This document shows positions 59,609 to 64,000 of a stretch of DNA of 64,000 bases, piece after piece (the first letter of the stretch is position 1; every line of letters begins with the position of its first letter). The translations under genes were made by a program, and so were the position numbers. This stretch comes from Chalara sp. BL73 (lineage: Eukaryota > Ascomycota > Leotiomycetes > Helotiales), in the NCBI GenBank assembly GCA_918026815.1, contig CAKJVC010000068.1, positions 310,001 through 374,000 of the forward strand. The letters run 5' to 3'. The notes below the pieces were generated by a model, which did not search any database, was not told the DNA's origin, and was given only the letters and a program-made list of their open reading frames with translations.

Positions 59609-60664
59609 CTATTTCTTTAGTTCAGCATTCTCAAAAATGATCTGCCTTTGCCTCTGCAGCTCAGTCCTAGCATTCTCTAACAGCTTACTCCTATCCGCCA
59701 TCCTCTGCCTCAAAAATCTTTCCGTTTTCTTCGCCCCCTCTAGATATCCCTCCAGCACACCCCTCGCCCGCTCCAACTCGCCCCTGCTCTCCTTAATCTT
59801 ATTATGCACCGCCCAATCGGTAACGATATTATCCAAAAACACATCGCTCACCAAGTTCCCATGCGCAATCCGCACCTCCGGAAACCTCCCTATCTGCGGA
59901 TCAAAGCGCTGCGCCTGCAAAAGCAGCATCTGGGCCGACGCGGCCTTCATCTCCGCCCGATGCAGCGCGTTGCGCTCCATCATATCCCACACGGTCCCGC
60001 CGCCAAACATATCCGCCCTAGAGCAGGAGAGGGCGTCCTCCATATCGCCCAACGCGCCCACAAGGCTCCGCAGGGCATCCGTCAACAACCCCACCGCCTG
60101 GGCCGCGCCGTCTGACGCCACCCGCGCATCGTGATACTCCTGCAACGCGCGCTTCGCCGCGTTCTCCATATCATCCTCGCCGGGGAACTCCGGGGTCGAC
60201 CCGTCGAAAATGGAATCGTACAGGCGATCCAGCTCCTGCTGCGCCTGCACATGTCTTGCCTGCTGCGGTTCGAGTCTGGCTTTGACGCGATCAGCCTCCT
60301 CCTTGAGATTCAATAGCTTGTTTTCCTGCTGCTTGGCCCTATGCTCTTGTTGCAGGATATCAAAGTACTCTTTCTCCTCTTGCTTTGCCCTCTCCTCGAA
60401 TACCTCGGTTTTACGCGAGACCTTGAAAGCGAAGCGCCGCATTACCGAGTCGCGATATTGCTCGTGTTGTTTTTGCTCTTTGAGGCGCCGGCGATCGAGC
60501 TCAGCGATTTTGGTCCGGGTTGCGCTGAGTTCTTGGGTGAGGTCGGTGATATACCGATTCTGCTGTTCGAGAGCTGGGACGGCGTGATCCGTTTCTGAGA
60601 GGATGGCTAGCAGTTCCCAGTTACGAGGCGCCGCCTCTTGGATCTTCAAAGCTACTGATTTCAT
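59609..60664 (-). CDS. Orphan coiled-coil protein
   Basis: Single exon, 351 aa from ATG 60664. Residues ~30-160 form a long heptad-rich helix (ALEQQNRYITDLTQELSATR, EERAKQEEKEYFDILQQEHR, ENKLLNLKEEADRVKARLEP), followed by an acidic loop (DGSTPEFPGEDDMENAA). A second helical half has DALRSLVGALGDMEDALS, AEMKAASAQMLLLQAQRFDP and a final coil (ENARTELQRQRQIIFENAEL). It has no signal peptide or membrane segment. It looks like a cytosolic scaffold, or a BAR/eisosome-like or structural coil. GC-rich third positions agree with the adjacent aldolase gene. I do not recognise the family. Confidence 0.75.
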   Translation of the reverse strand: MKSVALKIQEAAPRNWELLAILSETDHAVPALEQQNRYITDLTQELSATRTKIAELDRRRLKEQKQHEQYRDSVMRRFAFKVSRKTEVFEERAKQEEKEYFDILQQEHRAKQQENKLLNLKEEADRVKARLEPQQARHVQAQQELDRLYDSIFDGSTPEFPGEDDMENAAKRALQEYHDARVASDGAAQAVGLLTDALRSLVGALGDMEDALSCSRADMFGGGTVWDMMERNALHRAEMKAASAQMLLLQAQRFDPQIGRFPEVRIAHGNLVSDVFLDNIVTDWAVHNKIKESRGELERARGVLEGYLEGAKKTERFLRQRMADRSKLLENARTELQRQRQIIFENAELKK

Positions 60665-61232
60665 GATGACTTGTATTGATGCTTGGATTGATTAGGCTTG
60701 GGACCATGTTATGCAGATAGAACCTGCGGGTATATATGTTTCATCCACAATGGCTCAGGCTCTCTATAATACGCTGGAATGTGTACTTAGCACACATTTA
60801 TGAGTAATTGGTGGCTACGTAAGCCGCATCACACGCACGATAGTTAAATTTGTGCCACACGCATGCTTGACATAGCATCTTTTTATGTCGATATCTGATC
60901 ATTATTGGCTATGAAAACGATTGCCCTATCCATGCGTCTGACTGCGCCTTGAACAAGCCACACTCCAATCTTTTGACACGTTCTTGGCTGGTGGAGAAAG
61001 GGGAGCATGGGAACGTTGGAAGCGAATCTTGGCCCACTTTTGGGGCTGACCATCTCCTAGATCTAGTGAGCCTGGCGCAGGACTTTTGAATGAAAATACA
61101 ATTACAGAGAGAACAGTAGAACGGCGTAAAATAAACCATTGAACATTTAGACAAGAGTGTTATAGGTCCGCCTACGAAACTCTCCTCAAGAGTCTCGCAT
61201 AGGCAAAATGCACAATGCTATTAAGATCATAA
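60665..61232. other. Intergenic
   Basis: Promoter of the coiled-coil gene and 3' flank of the F-box gene. No gene seen. Confidence 0.5.
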
Positions 61233-62511
61233 TTACCAGCGATTCGTCGAAGGGATATTGAAATCTGCAAACGGCTCCGAAGTCCACGACCCAACGATCT
61301 GCTTCACCACTATCACTCCATTCTCATGGTACCTCGGCAGCTTTTCCTGGCCATACACCAAAATATCATCCTTCCACTTATTAAACATGCCGCCCATGGC
61401 CCCGGGCATATTGATCATGAACCCAAAACACGAATCGAGCACCTGGGTAAAGACAACGGTTTTCAAGCCGGGGAGCTGTATAAGCTGTGCGTCGAGCGCT
61501 TCCCAGAGTGGCGGCGCACTGTCAAGTTGTCGGTCTGGCTCGAGGATGGTGGGGCCGACATTGATGAAGAGTCGTTCGACAGCCGGCAGGGAGGAGATGG
61601 TTGAGAGTAGACCGGCGAGTAGGCCTTCTGTTCGAGAATAGCTCGATATGTCAATGCTGAGATTTGTTAAGGACTTTACTTGGCTGAGATCGAATGTCGT
61701 ATCTGGTTATACTGTCAGATAAATTCGAAACTTCGCCGGCATGATGCTTACCATTCGAAATGAACCCCAACGCTAGCGAACGCAATGACGGTGCCGCTCT
61801 CGCGATCAGCCTAGCTATTCGTTCCTTGCCACAGCACAACAAGACGATGGTGTTCAGATTCTCCAGTGGCGCATGCTCAACGTACGGTAGCAACCCCGAC
61901 CAGACCGCCTTCGCGTCCGAAAAGACCACTAGATGCCTAAGCTTCTGCAGCTGTACAAGCCTCACTAAATCCGCCCTCGCCTCAGCATCTTCCTCCCTGG
62001 CTCCCTCAAACTTCACCAACCCCAGCCCTAAAAACTTGACCTCCGGATTCCCAATAACAAGCGGCAGCACCTCGGCAGGTTCCCCCGCCTCCAAATACTG
62101 AATCACAAGGGCGGCGGTCACCCTAACGGACCCGAAAACCCTCCCCCTCTTCCCTTCCTCCCAGGCCTTTAAATCCAAATACTGGATTGTCAAGCTCTTC
62201 ACCTCTGAGAAATGCTCCAAGACCTTCAACACACCGTCTTGCCACGCAGCGAGCCTCTCATCTTCTATATCCAACCCGTTGATCAAGATGCCGTCGATCC
62301 GATGGGGGATGTTTGAATGTGGCCCGAGGAGCCGAGGCAGGCTGCTTGTGGTATCCTCAGTGAGTGAGATGGTGATGCGGGACCAGTAGATGTCGCGGAC
62401 GGGTGTGAGCCAAGAGCGGCAGACGAGGCTTGCGTTGTGTAGGTCGTCCTGCAAGGTGAGGTTGGTGAGGCATTGGCGGAGGAGTTCTGGTGGGAAGTCG
62501 TTGAGATGCAT
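61233..62511 (-). CDS. F-box protein
   Basis: Two exons, 62511-61752 and 61702-61233, with a 49-nt intron (GTAAGC...CTGAC...CCAG), 409 aa. Residues 1-45 are an F-box (LNDFPPELLRQCLTNLTLQD, LHNASLVCRSWLTPVRDIYW). The rest alternates hydrophobic strands and helices in an LRR-like manner (VKSLTIQYLDLKAWEEGK, PEVKFLGLGLVKFEG, LRHLVVFSDAKAVWSGLLPY, LRSLALGFISNG, LTNLSIDISSYSR). Such proteins recruit substrates to SCF ubiquitin ligases through Skp1; the substrate is unknown. The last ~70 residues (MPGAMGGMFNKWKDDILVYG) are not leucine-rich. The gene is intact. Confidence 0.85.
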
Positions 62512-63169
62512 GGTTTCGGATATGTTGGTTGTGTGGAGGGGTGTTTCTAATTTTTTGTAACCTTAGGTCTATGACGCTAGGTGATTGATTTGCGAATGAG
62601 AGTGAATATCTTGATCCCGATATTCGTGACATATATATTTGGTGTCTGCCTGAAACATGACGTGAAATTGGAGGTTATCTGCCGTAAGGATGCATACCCT
62701 GCTCCTGGTAAATTGGTCTTGATACCTAACTTATGTAGCAACCATCCTGCTCATTTTCCTTCCATTCGAGAAATAATATCTTGATGCTGAAATTGAACTA
62801 GAAATGCTTTCGTCAAATTGGGATAGAAGTGCAGCCTCACAACTGGAAAGTCAACTATTTGCCTAGGCACTTGCAAAGCTAGTTTCACGCAAAAGAAACG
62901 CGACAACAAAAGAGCCTCGAAACTAACGCCTGAGTTCCACAGTTGTTGCTTGATGTAAAAATACAAATCTATGTATGGTATAATAATGCCTAACTCCCCA
63001 TATGCTACGCTCTGGATTAAATGCGTAGGCGACTCGTCGCTACGCAGGGTATATAATGATCTCTGCTCCCTTCCCCCGCTATCCATGGTATATAACTCCT
63101 TTCGCTTACACCAGAACAAAAGAAATCCTCCAGGCGATTTTCCAGAGAGCTCTTCAGATCACATCATAC
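62512..63169. other. Intergenic
   Basis: Promoter of the F-box gene and 3' flank of the next gene. The frames at 62581-62784 and 62751-63119 have no support. Confidence 0.5.
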
Positions 63170-64000
63170 CTACCAGCCCCTTCCCCAATTAAAAGCAAAC
63201 CCCGCACCCACGATGGTGAGCGCAAGGATAACCATTCCACATATAAACTTACAAATCTCTTCCGCCCACTCGCCTTCATTGTCCATCCGCCTAACCATCT
63301 GCTGCAGCTCTCCCTGTCGCTGCGGACAGCTGTATTGCAGGAAAAGCTCTTCGTAGCTTGGCGGGGCAGGTTCCCCTGGATTTTGAGCTTGGCCATGCGG
63401 GCTGAGCGGTGACAAGGTGATGACGAAGGGTCGTTCCTCGTCAGTGTAGGGAGCGAAAGCCGTTGGTGATTGGCCACGCGAGGTTGGTGACAGGAATGCG
63501 TTTGAGTTTGGGGATGCGAAGATATGTATCGGTGGTCGTGAACGCAAATAATCGTACATTGGCTCATATTCGGGTGGTTTTGGCGATTCAGTTGCTTCTG
63601 ATGGCACAGCTGAGGATCGCCGGCTTGAGTTCGCGGATGAGGAGAGCGACGGGCATTGTGATATGGAAATCGTAGGTGTGCCCGGCGATGACCCGGCAGA
63701 TGGCGATGGCGATGGCGGATTATCTGAATATGGTTCTCGTAGCCGACTCGGACTTCGTACTGCGCTTCGTGGTGTGATAGGTGAGAGTAGCCCATTGGGC
63801 TGGGGATGCACTCGTCTTTGCATTCTCCTGCCTTCTTGTAATGCCATCCCCTCACCTTCTAACCCCTCATCTTCTGATGGGTCATCGCGATATGCTTCCC
63901 ATTGCACCTCGTCCGGTATTTGTATGCGGATTCTAGGCGCGACAACCACGACAGGAGAGACGGGTAGTGGTAGTAGCGGCGGCTGTTGCAACGGTTGTTC
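63170..64000 (-). CDS. Tail-anchored Pro/Ser-rich protein with PPxY motifs (5' end outside window)
   Basis: The frame is open to the right edge without an ATG (the codon at 63991 is TTG), so the start lies beyond the window. At least 276 aa are visible. The visible protein is long, disordered and rich in Pro, Ser and Arg (NPPSPSPSAGSSPGTP, SSSANSSRRSS). It carries two PPxY motifs, PPEYEPMY and PPSYEELF, the ligand type of WW domains in Rsp5/Nedd4 ubiquitin ligases. A basic/acidic stretch (QMVRRMDNEGEWAEEICKF) leads to one C-terminal hydrophobic segment (ICGMVILALTIVGAGFAFNW) that ends five residues later. This suggests a tail-anchored membrane protein that may act as an Rsp5 adaptor or substrate. 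Family not recognised. Confidence 0.68.
   Translation of the reverse strand, partial: EQPLQQPPLLPLPVSPVVVVAPRIRIQIPDEVQWEAYRDDPSEDEGLEGEGMALQEGRRMQRRVHPQPNGLLSPITPRSAVRSPSRLREPYSDNPPSPSPSAGSSPGTPTISISQCPSLSSSANSSRRSSAVPSEATESPKPPEYEPMYDYLRSRPPIHIFASPNSNAFLSPTSRGQSPTAFAPYTDEERPFVITLSPLSPHGQAQNPGEPAPPSYEELFLQYSCPQRQGELQQMVRRMDNEGEWAEEICKFICGMVILALTIVGAGFAFNWGRGW

Noticed and set aside
1..64000. CRISPR arrays, operons, bacterial-type origins and biosynthetic clusters
   Set aside because: None seen. The gene structure is eukaryotic, and no polyketide, nonribosomal-peptide or terpene core gene is present.

Overview
The window is nuclear DNA of a filamentous ascomycete (Pezizomycotina). The evidence is the gene content and gene style. 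Genes have short introns of about 45-80 nt with GTRNGT-type donors and CTRAY-like branch sites. Families typical of this group are present: HET-domain, 2EXR, CFEM-like, Zn2Cys6 regulator, GH115 and fungal patatin proteins. A Leotiomycetes-like species would fit, but the sequence does not prove it. Gene-dense blocks alternate with AT-rich, gene-poor stretches that hold decayed genes.

Layout. 0-8 kb: the 5' end of a secreted subtilase-like gene, a CFEM-like membrane protein, a CYSTM-like tail protein and HET gene 1. 8.5-12 kb: a housekeeping block with a small mitochondrial-type membrane protein, the ribosome-biogenesis factor MAK16 and an Mso1-like Sec1-binding protein. 14-19 kb: a secreted ACMSD-type amidohydrolase, a 2EXR protein and weak or decayed frames. 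19.8-26.6 kb: a full-length ABCB exporter divergent from a Zn2Cys6 regulator, sharing a 502-bp promoter region. 27-30 kb: a GYP7-type Rab GAP. 30.2-30.9 kb: an F-box-associated relic with one nonsense codon. 32.7-34.4 kb: HET gene 2. 36-39 kb: secreted GH115. 40.7-45.9 kb: a large NO VEIN-like GHKL ATPase whose C-terminal DUF3883 (restriction-nuclease-like) part is out of frame. 47-50 kb: a secreted glyoxalase-I-like protein and a second Zn2Cys6 regulator. 51.2-53.5 kb: an alpha/beta-hydrolase-patatin fusion, including a GC-AG intron. 54.7-64 kb: two orphan coiled-coil genes, a decayed membrane-protein gene, a DapA-family aldolase, an F-box protein and a membrane protein with two PPxY motifs that runs off the right edge.

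How the genes may work together. The ABC exporter and its divergent regulator look like a regulated efflux unit. GH115 serves extracellular glucuronoxylan breakdown, and the DapA-family aldolase could take part in hexuronate catabolism, although they are not adjacent. Two HET genes, the hydrolase-patatin fusion and the NO VEIN-like ATPase all belong to families tied to fungal non-self recognition or to conflict systems in general. They are spread over about 48 kb with relics between them, so the window looks like a fast-evolving recognition or accessory region. All gene models here were joined by eye from splice signals and reading frame.
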